Below, piece after piece: positions 1-50,500 of a stretch of DNA of 64,000 nucleotides. A program made the position numbers and the translations under genes. Positions within the stretch are counted from its first letter, which is position 1; each line of letters starts with the position of its first letter. A model generated the notes under the pieces. That model had not been told where the DNA came from and did no database searches. It saw only the letters and a program-made list of their open reading frames with translations. Source of the stretch: Rapana venosa (taxonomy: Eukaryota; Mollusca; Gastropoda; Neogastropoda; Muricidae); contig CM054157.1 in the NCBI GenBank assembly GCA_028751875.1, positions 1,269,973 through 1,333,972 of the forward strand. Direction: 5' to 3'.

Positions 1-171
1 CACCCAGCTGTAAATGGGTACCTGCCCTCTTTAGGGTCAGGGAAGGTAAAGCAGTGAGGGAGAGGAGATGGGCACCGCCCTCAATATGCTGGCCCCTAGA
101 GAAGTGAGGTCTCTGACGCCTCGCTCCCCTACGACCTTATAGGTTATGGGACTCCTTCACCTTCATATATA
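1..171. repeat. SINE 3' portion at the window edge
   Basis: The stretch starting cacccagctgtaaatgggta and ending in an ATAT tail resembles the 3' half of the tRNA-derived SINE at 8093-8377 (which has cacccaggtgtacaagtggg). Its 5' part is outside the window. Confidence 0.5.
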
Positions 172-796
172 TATATCGATGCCTTAGACTTAAAACAACA
201 ACAGTTTATCAGAAAAAATAAGCAATTTTCAATTTTTTCATATTTGGTAGAATTGACTGTAAACTTTGAGATAACAAAAGTATATGGGTAACAGCTTGCC
301 CTCCTTACTTACTTACACAGTCTTTGTGCTCTAAACACCTAGAGTGCAACTCCATAGTCTTACGAGACTGACGGATGCCTTCTATCTTATTACCACAAAT
401 TTTAAATTGTTTGTTGGCTTTTATTTTCTTTGTTAACTCTAAAGATTTGTTGAGCACTGCACTGTATTTCTTCAGGCAGATCATCTTGGGAAAAATGAAA
501 TTTACTTTTGAATACTACTAGGCAATACTTGGGCACTTGGAGTATACAGTAGGTGCAAGTACTCATCAATCATTTCATTTATTTCACTGGCACTTCCACA
601 ATATGTAATGTTGTGCTTAGACTCTCTACTGGACAGAACAAGGTAGTGTCACTGCTGTTGCTACTCTTTTTAGATTACTAACTACTTTTACTTTAATTTG
701 TAATGTAATGTTTTTGGACTTCGTCAGTTCATGGAGCTGTTCTCTAGTAGTATTGATAGTAGTGGGGTTTAAAAAAAGTTTTTTAATTTTTTTATA
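172..796 (+). other. VPS33A intron, no recognised element
   Basis: AT-rich single-copy-looking intronic sequence. No coding, RNA or repeat signal was found. Confidence 0.5.
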
Positions 797-1146
797 TTTT
801 ATTCTTTTATATCAAGGATAATACTAATAGAATAAGTACTGATGTGCTTTTTCTTTTACATCCAGTCCCCATGTGTATGCAGTTTTGTCAGTTTTGTCAT
901 CTTTTCCGACCGGCACAAAATGGCCTACTCTTACAAAAAGCAGATCAGGATTTAATGCGTGCGCAAGATGTTCTGCGTGCGTTCGCACACAGTGCCTTGG
1001 TTTATAGTCTCATCTGAAGGACTTTTGGGGAGAGTGGAGTCGGCACTGATGTTAACTCGAGGGGAAAATATCCCCTTGAATGGGAATCGAACCCGGGTCA
1101 TCAGATTGCGAGTGCAATGTTCTAACCACTAGGCTATCCCGTCCCC
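797..1146 (-). repeat. SINE family A copy
   Basis: A tRNA-derived SINE of about 350 bases, read on the - strand. Its head has A-box (tagcctagtgg) and B-box (ggttcgattcc) elements, and its tail ends in an A/T-rich ...ataaaa run. It is the first of some 16 copies in the window and moderately decayed. Confidence 0.85.
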
Positions 1147-1755
1147 CAGTATAAAACTTTCACAAAGCATAGTTTTATTTGGTAAGATTTTTATAGTCCT
1201 CTTTTGCAGTAGAGTGTAATATATTTTTAAAGTGAAATAAAAGCAGTTAAATATTCATATATTACAATTAAAGCATTTTTTAAAATATTTCTCAAAGGAT
1301 TATCAGAAAAAATGTTACAGTAAGGACAAACTGCAGTATGGACTGATGATAAAGACTTATGTCTGTAGTCTTTATTATTGTACGTTGTCTTTTAGAATGC
1401 TATTATCTTAACATTGAAAGTAGAATTTGGTGGTGTAGGTGATTAGGGAAGTACAGCTTAACTCTTTGGACTACTGACATTTCAGATCAGCATTTCATTT
1501 ACAGTAAGCACTTGAGTGTCCTCAAGTAAGAGACCTGTCAATGTTTATGTGAGCTTTTAAACTGAGGAGATGGCAGCTTTTCATGGTCACTGGGGCTGTA
1601 AACAGCAGGAACTGAACTCAAGTAAGAAGAGATCATCTAACTGTAACATGCTGTGATAAAAGCAGTTTGCAATGCGATACAGAATGCAGTAGATGAATGT
1701 AAACAGTAGATGGTAAAAGTCGCTGAATATCACCTCTGACGTGTGTGTTTTTCAG
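1147..1755 (+). other. VPS33A intron, no recognised element
   Basis: AT-rich intronic DNA up to the acceptor of exon w1. Nothing else was seen. Confidence 0.5.
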
Positions 1756-38624
<36,869 letters not shown>

Positions 38625-39155
38625 GCAACTCCCCACCATCATCACTGTCCTTGACCCACACAGCTGGTCTGTGACTGTTCGGCCGTTTGACCTTGATAAA
38701 GGTCAGACAACACCATCATCCTTGACCGTGACCTAGTTTGAGTGGTGCCACCTGCTGGACTAATGTTTGTCTTGCTGTGGCTGATGGCTGCCTTCGCTTC
38801 AACAGGTGTTGGTGTTTGAGATGGGGCAGTAGGGGAGGAGGAGGAGAGGTGTGTGAAGGTGGTTCTATGGTGGTGCTGCTGCTTTTGTCCATCTGTCAGA
38901 AGTGTGGGAGACCTGGTGAGAAAGACAGTGTCCATTCGTAGCAGTGTTTGTGAATGAAGTTGTGCAAGTAGTCAGTGATGTTTGTTGGGTGAAAGTGACA
39001 TGAAGAAGCTGTATCCAGACTGTCTGTCGTGTGGTGGGTGATTGGTGATAAACTGATGTCAGGTCTCGTGACGGTGATTTTGTCCATCTGTAAAGCATGC
39101 AGGAGTAATGTTGTCTAGAGGAGTTGAGAATTCCTGCTTGTTGTGTGGAAGAAGG

Positions 39156-39160
<5 letters not shown>
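38625..39160 (+). other. VPS33A 3' UTR (start), no element recognised
   Basis: Sequence directly after the canonical stop. No convincing polyadenylation signal could be fixed, so the transcript end is unknown. Confidence 0.5.

Positions 39161-39220
<60 letters not shown>
39161..39220. repeat. (TG)n microsatellite
   Basis: About 60 bases of pure TG repeat. Confidence 0.97.
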
Positions 39221-39222
<2 letters not shown>

Positions 39223-39560
39223 GGTGTTCCCCAGCTTAACATCCTTGAGGGTCACAGAATATTCACTGCTGACGCACTCATCACACTTGTAATCACTGCG
39301 AGACTTGTAAGTACACACTGATGAGAAGCTTGCGTGTATGACTTCCTTCATGTACCTTGCCATATTGGCAGCCATACTCTGACTTCAGAGGATGTTTTTT
39401 TCTCTTTTAGAGTGCAGGGTGTTATGCTGAGTTTGTTATGGCTGAGGACAATTTCAGAATAATGGTTTAAGACATAACAACATTTTAGTGTCGGCCTTTG
39501 CACTTTGCTGACATCAGTAACTGACACAGCTTTTTGCCTGGGCCAGCCTTAGTCTTTAAC
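39223..39560 (+). repeat. Dispersed repeat D copy
   Basis: Starts gttccccagcttaacatcct and ends near actgacacagctttttgcct. A closely similar copy lies at 61563-61905. Confidence 0.75.
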
Positions 39561-42110
39561 ATATACACACTGCGCAATTTTGCTGATAATATTGAAAGTG
39601 TGTGCAAAAGTTACCACAATTATTTCATGTAAAAACAGTCCTTTAAATGACTGTAAGGTCTTCACAAGTCCTTTTGTAATTTTTAAAGTCTAAGTTCTAT
39701 ATGAACTGTATGGGCCATTATGTTGTTTGTTGCATGAAAAATGTTGGTAGATATTCAGAGTAGTTATTTGTGTCTGATGTAAGTATACTAGCCAAACTAG
39801 TAGGGGGAGAAAATCATTACTGTAAGTATTGTCAGTTGGAATATATGAGAGGTACTCATGTTTCTAAAATCAGTTGTCTGCAAGCAATCAAAGAATGTAA
39901 TGTTGTTGCTTTTTAAGATTGGTACAGTATGATTTTAATCTGTATTTTCATGAAAACTTTCTGAGATTTTTAGTGATACAGGAACACTTTGTTGGTTATA
40001 CTGATCAGTCACATTGCAAATAAGTAAGAGTTGTTGATACAGAGATTCAGTGGTGTACTGCAGAAATTATTGTTCCATTAACTGATGACAGCATACATGC
40101 ATCAACTTGCAAATGTAAAGACAGTCCTTGTGAATAAGTGAGATCATAGTCGATGGATGATCCTCTCTTTTAGCCTGTGCAGGAACTAACCAGGCTAATC
40201 TGATGTGTAACTGTTTAGTGTGTTTACTGTGGACATGTCAGTAGTATATGTGAATTACAACCAGTGAAACTATGGTATATGTTGACAGTATGTGTGGATT
40301 ACAGCCAGTGCCTGGCTTGGTGCATTATTGGGAAGGGAGCCGGGAACAAAGCGATGATTAGCATCACCTTCAGTGCAATAATCCAACTAGCTGTGTAGTG
40401 TGAGCCTGACTACTGCCCACTGTCTGTATAGTATGGTTAACCATTGCTGGTTCATCATAGCTGACATGTCATGATCACTGGCATGTCTCGTGTGCTGGAT
40501 GTCACACTGAAGTCATGGGCACTATGTGTGTTGAGGGGGAAGAAAATCCCATGTGTTTTGAAAAGGCTTCATGTTATGTTCTGTGTGCTTGAGTGTGCAC
40601 TGTGAGACCTTTTCAGTGTATGATGACAACTGTGATGTTGACCTTGATGGTAGTATTTAATGTGATAATAATGTTCAGTGGTTTTGTGTTCGTTGGGATT
40701 GCTTTCATGAAATGTTCACTGTTCTATGATCTTCTCAAGTGTTGATATCAGTGTCACAGCATTTCTGTCATGCTCCTGGTGGTATACTATTCATTACAAT
40801 TAATATTAGTCTGATGATGGTGACTGACAGTATAGATGTCCTGTCTGTTCATTTCGATGGGGGACAAAGGGGTGAATCAGAAGACAATCTTCCTCCTCCT
40901 CCCTGACCTCTGTACAGAATCACTGAACTGTGGCACAGGAGAGCTAATAAGAGTAAAGACAACTCTGAGTTGATGTGTTATTCAGGCAGAGTTCTGTCCA
41001 GTCTTTTGTTAGTTTTCATGCTAAGAAACTACAGATTTATATATTGCTAAACTGATGTCTCTGTGTGCATGTATCGTGTGAATATGAAATGGTAGTGTCA
41101 GTGTTGACAGGCATTCTCCTGTGTTGAAGAATGATTTCCAAGAATTGACTGATCATATTCATAGCTACTATGGTTTTAACCTGGCCATTGACACACTGTT
41201 TTTTCTTGGGGTAAATGTCATTTGGGATTTAAGTAGTCTCATAAACCCATATGGATTCCATATTTTCTTCTTTATGTATATGATTGATTTGTGCTACAAC
41301 CTTGTCATAACTGATTTATCTCTGCCTTAAATTTGGGCTGCTGTCCCAGGAGAAAATGTGTAGTGTTTAAAATACATTACTTTCCTGGCTTTTTTCTCTG
41401 CTTATCGTATGTACATGATCTTGAAGTGTGGAAGTAGACTTTTGGGCAAATTTGTTGTTACCTTGGATTCAGTTGTGTGCATTATTGCACACAGGATGTT
41501 AGGTTATCATCACTTCAGAAAAGTGACCGTCAGATAAAACGGCCATCACATTCTGCAGAAGGTCCACCATAGAAGGGAAGAACAAGATATCCAATGTGTC
41601 TGGGATATGAACTGCAGATCTCAAGATTCCCTTTGTGTGTGGACAAGTGCATGTCTCTTAGCCAGTGTTCACACTTTTATCTTTTAGTTCCTATCCTACA
41701 TAGCAAACAATACACACATTGTGTACATGCAAATTTATACTCATAAACAAGACTGGAGAATCAGCTGGTCATTGCTGGGACAAGGTGTGTGGGTGGGAGG
41801 GGGTAGGCTAAAGATTGTTTCCCACCATGGATATTGGAACTAAATTCTGGGTTGATGACAGGCAAGTGTAGTGGTGGCTGGATTGTCATGATGTCATTCG
41901 TTGAGTGTGGTGCTGTCATGGTGATGGCCATTTGCTGTTTGCACTTGTGTGTATGCATGCCATGTAACATTCCGTTGAATACAGGTATTGATGACAACAT
42001 TATAATACAAATCATCAAGGGAGTTTTAAATGTTGGTGAGAATGCTTCCTGTATGATCAATGACTATGGTTTTGTATGTTGATGAAAATACTGTTGTTTC
42101 TCTGTCTGTA
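39561..42110. other. Long unique AT-rich stretch, 3' of VPS33A
   Basis: About 2.5 kb with no repeat or credible coding frame recognised. It may be distal 3' UTR or intergenic. Confidence 0.45.
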
Positions 42111-42127
42111 TTATCTTTCTGTCTCTC

Positions 42128-42440
42128 TTGTAATCAAAAGCTATTTCTGTGGGGTTGTTCTGGGGTTTTTTTACTTTTCCACATGTCTTTTTTCAGTTAG
42201 CTATTTGTAATCAAAAGCTATTTCTGTGGGGTTGTTCTGGGGTTTTTTACTTTTCCACATGTATCTTTTTTCAGTTAGCTATTTGTAATTAAAAGCTATT
42301 TCTGTGGGGTTGTTCTGGGGTTTTTTTACTTTTCCACGTGTGTCTTTTTTCAGTTAGCTATTTGTAATCAAAAGCTATTTCTGTGGGGTTGTTCTGGGGT
42401 TTTTTACTTTTCCATATGTGTCTTTTTTCAGTTAGCTACT
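42128..42440. repeat. 78-bp tandem repeat, 4 copies
   Basis: Unit with taatcaaaagctatttctgt and gttgttctggggttttttac; spacing 77 to 79. Confidence 0.95.
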
Positions 42441-42484
42441 CCTAATAGTGGGACCCATGTCCAGAAACTGTAGGAACAGCAGCC

Positions 42485-43990
42485 ATAGGCTATGTACACT
42501 GCACCAGACTGCACAAACTGTAAGAACAGACTACAATGTACACTGCACAAACTGTAAGAACAGACTACAATGTACACTGCACAAACTGTAAGAACAGACT
42601 ACAATGTACACTGCACAAACTGTAAGAACAGACTACAATGTACACTGCACAAACTGTAAGAACAGACTACAATGTACACTGCACCAGAATGCACAAACTG
42701 TAAGAACAGACTACAATGTACACTGCAGAAACTGTAAGAACAGACTACAATGTACACTGCAGAAACTGTAAGAACAGACTGCAATGTACACTGCAGAAAC
42801 TGTAAGAACAGACTACAATGTACACTGCAGAAACTGTAAGAACAGGCTACAATGTACACTGCAGAAACTGTAAGAATAGACTACAATGTACACTGCAGAA
42901 ACTGTAAGAACAGACTACAATGTACACTGCACCAGACTGCAGAACTGTAAGAACAGACTGCAATGTACACTGCACCAGACTGCAGAAACTGTAAGAACAG
43001 ACTACAATGTACACTGCACCAGACTGCAGAAACTGTAAGAACAGACTACAATGTACACTGCACCAGACTGCAGAAACTGTAAGAACAGACCACACTGCAC
43101 CAGACTGCAATGTACACTGCACCAGACTGCAAGAACAGACTACAGTGTACACTGCAACAGACTACAATGTACACTGCACCAGACTGCAGAAACTGTAAGA
43201 ACAGACCACAATGTACACTGCACCAGACTGCAAGAACAGACCACAATGTACACTGCAGAAACTGTAAGACCAGACTACAATGTACACTGCACCAGACTGC
43301 AGAAACTGTAAGACCAGACTACAATGTACACTGCACCAGACTGCAGAAACTGTAAGAACAGACTAGAATGTACACTGCAGAAACTGTAAGAACAGACTAG
43401 AGTGTACACTGCAGAAACTGTAAGAACAGACCACAATGTACACTGCACCAGACTGCAAGAACAGACTACAATGTACACTGCAACAGACTACAATGTACAC
43501 TGCACCAGACTACAATGTACGCTGCACCAGACTGCAGAAACTGTAAGAACAGACCACAATGTACACTGCACCAGACTGCAGAAACTGTAAGAACAGACCA
43601 CAATGGGAACTGCACCAGACTGCAGAAACTGTAAGAACAGACTACAATGTACACTGCACCAGACTGCAGAAACTGTAAGAACAGACCACAATGTACACTG
43701 CACCAGACTGCAGAAACTGTAAGACCAGACTACAATGTACACTGCACCAGACTGCAGAAACTGTAAGACCAGACTACAATGTACACTGCACCAGACTGCA
43801 GAAACTGTAAGAACAGACTACAATGTACACTGCACCAGACTGCAGAAACTGTAAGAACACAGGCTGCAATGTACACTGCACCAGACTGCAGAAACTGTAA
43901 GACCAGACTACAATGTACACTGCACCAGACTGCAGAAACTGCAAGAACAGACTACAATGTACACTGCACCAGACTGCAGAAACTGTGTGG
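42485..43990. repeat. 34/44-bp minisatellite, about 1.5 kb
   Basis: Unit actgtaagaacagactacaa plus tgtacactgcagaa (34), with a 10-base accagactgc insert in longer units. Confidence 0.95.
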
Positions 43991-43999
43991 TCAACTGCC

Positions 44000-44390
44000 T
44001 TGGCACAGTGGTTAGCACTGTGGACCTCTGGCTTGAAATCTTGGGTTTGAACTCCAACAACAGAAGCTTGTCTGCTGCATTTTTCAGGATCTGGCTATCT
44101 CCTGTTCAGGATTGACACGCTGAAGGAAGATTGGAATTTCATTTTGTGGGTGTGATTTTGAGAGTGCGGTCTTCATAAAAAGCAGGATGACTGGCCGCAT
44201 TGCTTTGCCATCTGGTCGAGTTGAGTGAGGGTGAAGTTGTTGCTCTTTGAACACCACAGTCCCTGAATCAGGTAGCTCCACTGGGACTGCAATACAACCT
44301 AGTACAACTACTGAGAGTGCTGGTCAAATGACCTGACCAACACTGCAGGTGTCTGTACTCTGGGATCCATGATGAAGGGAGACTGAGTAA
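44000..44390 (+). repeat. tRNA-derived SINE, other family
   Basis: A box tggcacagtggttagcactg at 44011 and B box ggtttgaactcc at 44045. The body resembles none of families A to C. Confidence 0.55.
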
Positions 44391-44559
44391 GATCCCTGCT
44401 GCATTGTTGGAAATGTCAGTGGATCGCTGCAGTATCTTCATCTTCATGGGCTATCAAGCACCTGAAGAAAACGTACTGAATTTCTTGTATGCACAAAATC
44501 ACCAGAGAATGCTTGTGTCATTGCATGTTACAGCTTCAGAACTATATTTCACAGTGAGA

Positions 44560-44625
44560 GAGCACACACACTTGCACACACACACATACATACACGCGCG
44601 CGCATGTGCACACACACACACACTA
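44560..44625. repeat. (CA)n tract
   Basis: CA-rich tract with a short CGCG core. Confidence 0.9.
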
Positions 44626-44999
44626 CAAAAAGTTCTTGCATATCTATTTAAAAAATCCATTAATGGATTTCTTGAACTAGTTTAATCAGCTGTAAAATTA
44701 AAAATTGTCACACAATTACAACCACAAAAATTGGTCTTTTCAAAAAACACAACCACTTGAAAAACACAACGTAAAATGCTCCATTTTCAAATAAATGCTC
44801 AATGCATTCATCATGGTTTTCTCATTTCATTGGGCACAATATAGATCCAGAATCTTTCACGAGCAAATTCGCCTATTCATGCATCTGTCAAGTTCACCAC
44901 AATGTTTGAAGACTAGCCAATCTGAGCTAAACATTGCCCTGGAAGACCACCAAAATATCTGCACTGCTATCTCACCAGGCAGTGTCCAGATTCACAATG

Positions 45000-45340
45000 C
45001 AATACATCAGTGATGGCAGTCCAATGCTAACGGTCTTGCTGCAGGCAGTGTCCAGTTTCACACTGCAATACATCAGTGATGGCAGTCCAATGCTAACGGT
45101 CTTGCTGCAGGCAGTGTCCAGTTTCACACTGCATACATCAGTGATGGCAGTCCAATGCTAACGGTCTTGCTTCAGGCAGTGTCCAGATTCACACTGCATA
45201 CATCAGTGATGGCAGTCCAATGCTACAGGTCTTGCTTCAGGCAGTGTCCAGATTCACACTGTAAAGGTCTTGCTTCAGGCAGTGCCCAGATTCACACTGC
45301 ATACATCAGTGACAGCAATCCAACGCTAAAGGTCTTGCAC
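45000..45340. repeat. 65/66-bp tandem repeat, about 4 to 5 copies
   Basis: Unit with atacatcagtgatggcagtc and ggtcttgctgcaggcagtgt. Confidence 0.93.
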
Positions 45341-45379
45341 ACATCAATGGATGTAATCTATAATGAGAGAAACACTTGA

Positions 45380-47523
45380 ACCTTAATTCCACCCACTCTC
45401 TTCCCCCTCTCCCCCCACAAAAAACAACAATGATAATGATAGAACAAATGCCAAAGTAAAAATAGGAGGCAAAGTAGAAATATTGAATAAAAGATCAGCA
45501 AACAAAAAACAAACCCCAAACACTTTTGTTTTCAAAAGAAAGAAAAAGAGAAAACAACAAAAGAACTTGTACAAAAAGCATCATGTTGAACAGATGAGTT
45601 AAGACCCCCCAAAAAATGAAACCAAAAAGTGTCGGTATTAAAGCAATCTGCACAAAAAACCGACTAGAGCAAATATTACAACCCCTAAAACATTACAACA
45701 CTGCACACGAACCCAAATCATGTTATAAATCATGGCAACATTGAAATATTAAACCAATACATGCAAGCAACTAAAAAAAACAACAAAAATTCTATGCAGA
45801 AGCATAAAACAGCAAAAAGTTCAGGCAACAAATTAAAGTTACAGTAAAAACTTCTGTTTTCAGACAGGTGTACTTTTGTCAATGATATGTGTATATAACA
45901 ATATAAAACTGAAAGGGAACAAACTCAGGCACTTCATATATTACACTATAACAGAATTTTGATACTGCCCTCAGTCTTAAGCTCAAGGCACTTACTTGAA
46001 ATAAGCAAAAGGCAAGCACTTAAAATCAGTGCATACATGTAATTCACCACCACAAGGAAATACAATTCATTAAAACAAATGCTTCAATAAGTTTCCATCT
46101 GGCAAGCACACTTTGATAAAATGGCAGATTGTTCACAAACTTTGTAAAAATTATCAACTTTTTTTTAAAGTCATGCACATTCAAGTCAATTGCTTTCCGT
46201 CACTCATTCACACACACATGCCCACACACACTCAAACACACCCACATCCACATGAACTAAATTCCATTAATAAATACAAAAAGCAAGCACTGTGGTTCCC
46301 AAAACTGGAATGTAAGGAGACACTGTGCCCTGAGTTACACTTTGAAAGAAACACGGGCTGACCTGGAATGAAAAGCTGATACAGAAATGGAAACATCAAG
46401 CAAAAATATCTACAATAAGACTGGAATGAAAAACACACCAATAAAATGTGAGTACATTTTATACACACACACTGATCAAAACTGGTATCATAACCACTGA
46501 TGCTCGGCACCAACATTAAAATGCAGAATGCTAACAGTCAACTAGCACCAACACAACAGTGCAGATCACATAAAGAGAAGGCATCACATCAGTACACGTA
46601 ATCTCACACATTCAGCTACAGTTTGACAGGGTTCAGACAAATCTTCCAAGAACAAATTTTTTTTTTTTAGGGAAAGAATACACACATGATGACTTTTTTA
46701 AAAATATCCAATGCAAGATGAAAATCTAGAACACTCCAAAGACTTTTTAAGGACTTTTCATTCAATCAATCACAAGGACAATTTTCTTCTTTTTCCCTTT
46801 CTACTCTGGCATTCAAACAGAGAATCAATAAGTAAACAGTGTTGATTGTGGACCTCATGTTTCCTTTCACTGTAAAATTGAACTATTGAACCTTATAGTG
46901 AACAGAATTTTTGCTTGCTTTCGTTTCTTCATGTACAATTCATTCATGCTATCTGCATGCATCTTGTCTCCTTTGCCAAGTAGGAATTGGCCTCTGACAA
47001 ATCTTTGTAAGCAAATACAAAAACACTGCCATTAAACTGAAAATCACAATGAACATCCTTAAATTTTCTTTTTAAAAATTTTCTTTTAGGCTGGAGTATT
47101 TCCAGTAAAAATCACTTGAAAGGATTTGCAATGCTATCTAAAGACCAGATCTCAAAACACAAAGACTGTTTTGCAAATCCAAAGACCTACAAGGCCTCGC
47201 TCTCTTTGATTCCAAACCCCCCTGAAGCCTACAATGACCTACAGAGACTGTGTGAACCGTGTTAAAAACCAGGATTTGTCCATGCGCAGGGTAAGACTAG
47301 CATCAGTCTGTGAGCGACTGCAGTCCCTGACACAGCACAGCCTCAAGCCAGAAGCTGCCCGTCACCATCAGGACTACATACAGCGAGATCTGCCATCAGC
47401 AGGGAGGTGAACAGACTCCACGGCAGTCCAGGAGCACTCAGCACAGTCCTGCTGTGGAGGCTGCAGAACTGCAGACAGGAGTCAGCCACACCAGGACAGG
47501 GGACGCGCTGAGGGAGGGGTCCA
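45380..47523 (-). other. Probable 3' UTR and flank of the RAB34/36 gene
   Basis: T-rich on the - strand after the RAB stop; no coding frame or transposon recognised. The transcript end cannot be placed. Confidence 0.45.
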
Positions 47524-47585
47524 TCATTTACAGCACTGGGCCTTCTTCTTCGTGTCCCAGTGGAAGGAGTTCTCTCTCTGGACGT
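47524..47585 (-). CDS. RAB34: RAB34/36 last coding exon, prenylation motif
   Basis: The acceptor is tgttgcag. It encodes HVQRENSFHWDTKKKAQCCK and a TGA at 47526-47524. The adjacent Cys pair after a Lys cluster is the expected geranylgeranyl site; human RAB34 also keeps one residue after CC. Confidence 0.92.
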
Positions 47586-50500
47586 CTGCAACACACGCCT
47601 CATACAGTTTACACAGCAATCACACGGACAGAACAAACATGTTCAAGACAGAAGCAAGGTAGAGGACAACACAGCACAAGGATACACTACACTGTTTACA
47701 CTCTGACACCTCTCAGAAATAACAACACACAGAAGAAACATAATACTCAAAGATATACTACACTGTTTACAGACTGTCAGCTGTCATAGTAACAACACAC
47801 AGAAGAGACATAATCCACAACACTAACAACACACAGAAGAAATATAATACACAAAGATATACTACACTGTTTACAGACTGTCAGCTGTCATAATAACAAC
47901 ACAGAAGAAACAATCCACAACACTGTTTACAGACTGTCACCTGTCATCATAACAACACACAGAAGAAACATAATCCACAACACTGTTTACAGACTGTCAG
48001 CTGTCATAACAACAACACACAGAAGAAACATAATCCACAACACTGTTTACAGACTGTCAGCTGTCATCATAACAACACACAGAAGAAACATAATCCACAA
48101 AGACATGTTACACTGTTTACAGACTGTCACCTGTCATAACAACAACACACAAAAGAAACATAATCCACAACACTGTTTACAGACTGTCAGCTGTCATAAT
48201 AACAACATACAGAAGAAACATAATCCACAACACTGTTTACAGACTGTCAGCTGTCATAACAACAACACACAGAAGAAACATAATCCACAACACTGTTTAC
48301 AGACTGTCAGCTGTCATCATAACAGCACACAGAAGAAACATAATCCACAAAGACCTGCTACACTGTTTACAGACTGTCACCTGTCATAACAACAACACAC
48401 AGAAGAAACATAATCCACAACACTGTTTACAGACTGTCAGCTGTCATAATAACAACACACAGAAGAAACATAATCCACAACACTGTTTACAGACTGTCAG
48501 CTGTCATAACAACAACACACAGAAGAAACATAATCCACAACACTGTTTACAGACTGTCAGCTGTCATAACAACACACAGAAGAAACATAATCCACAAAGA
48601 CCTGCTACACTGTTTACAGACTGTCAGCTGTCATAACAACAACACACAGAAGAAACATAATCCACAACACTGTTTACAGACTGTCAGCTGTCATAATAAC
48701 AACACACAGAAGAAATATAACCCAAAAAACTGTTTACAGACTGTCAGCTGTCATAACAACAACACACAGAAGAAACATAATCCACAACACTGTTTACAGA
48801 CTGTCAGCTGTCATCATAACAACACACAGAAGAAACATAATCCACAACACTGTCTACAGACTGTCACCTGTCATACCAACAACACACAGAAGAAACATTA
48901 TACACAGAGAGAGACAGAAGAGCTCAGCTGCTACAGCACCCTGCTCCATCATGGAGATCACACTTGAGCACACGCCTGCACTGCTGCGACGTCAGTAAAA
49001 AGAAGATTGTGATCATGGAGCTGACCTCCCTCCCTCCTATGTCCTTCAAATGTGTATCTACAAGCCACCTGGGCTTCCATGCAGAAAAGGATGTTCTTGT
49101 TCACACATTACAAGCACACACACACACACACACAGAGATAACTCACGTATAGCAGACGTTCCTCTTCCTATCTGTTTGGAAGGGGCTGTGGAGGCTTCCA
49201 GCTCTTTCTGCAGGTGAAGATCAAACACAAGCCCCACCACACGGGCAAAAAACGCCTGGACATTTTCTCCTGCCACACAGCAGACACAGGCCACAGTTAT
49301 AGATATGTATGTATGTATGTATGCAGCGACATGTCTAAAGTGAAGGAGTACATCAGAGAGTAGCAATGACTATACAGTGTACTGTACTGTATTGTGTGGT
49401 ACTGTTTTGTATTGTATTGTAAAGTGGTGTAAAGAGCACACCACATCAAGACAGCACATCACTACAAGAACAGTGTCACCAAATATATTTTTCCCTGTCT
49501 GCATGTGTTTCTGATGCCCTGTCAGACTACCTATTTTTCTTACAGAATTTTGCAAGGGACAACTCTCTTGTTGCTGTGGGTTCTTTAATCCTCATCACAT
49601 CTCAGGACCATAAAGAAATCATCAATATCTACTTCTGTCTCCACAAGGTAAAACATGAAAAAAAGAAACTATATACTTAGTCATCAACTACCTCAATGAC
49701 TTAAATCACTATTCTTACATTTTCATCAGGGGGCAGGACAGCCTGGTGGTTAGAATGTTACACTCATGATCTGACAGTCAAGGGTTGAACTCGAGTACAA
49801 CCCACCACTGAGACTCCCATTCAAGGGGATTTTTCCCCTGGAGTTAACATCAGTGCTGATTCTACTCCCCTTAAAGTCCTTTGGATGAGACTATAATAAA
49901 TTCAGGTTCCAAGTGTGAATGCATGCAGAACATCTTGCACAAAGTTCAAACCTTTCAGGAGAGTAGGCTGTTCATGCTGGTAAGAACCATGCCATCATTT
50001 CTCCCAAACACATCTGATGGTGTACAAAGCAAACGAGGAGAAGAAGAAGACGATGATGGTGATGATGAAGAAGCTGGTAGGAATGGATGACAAAAATGTA
50101 TTAAAACAACGCTTACATACAGGTCTCGTTTTTAGACATCATCCCCTAAGTCAGAATGCAACTACCTTAATGATGGACTAAACAGTCGTACACACAAAAA
50201 TCTCACCATTGGTGAACCTCAGCTGTAGTTGAGGAATGAAGAAAAAATGTTTTTATCAACTGACTTGCAGTAACTTCTTTTTTGCTGATTTGGGTTTTTT
50301 TGGGTTTTTTGCTGATTGATCCTTACAAATGGGCAGGAGATGATGAACAAGGGAGAAAACCTGCTGGGCCAACTGAGTTAACTTATTGCCCTTGCGGCAA
50401 GACCTGTGAGTTATGGTCCCTGAGTGTGTGACCTGATTTGGAGGATGTGGGCCAAAACTCCGCCTTCAAGTTCTGTGCCAGCAGCAAGGCACGACCTTCC

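Noticed and set aside
38738..38941. Extra coding frame after the VPS33A stop
   Set aside because: It lies in the 3' UTR, with no homology seen and no splice signals.
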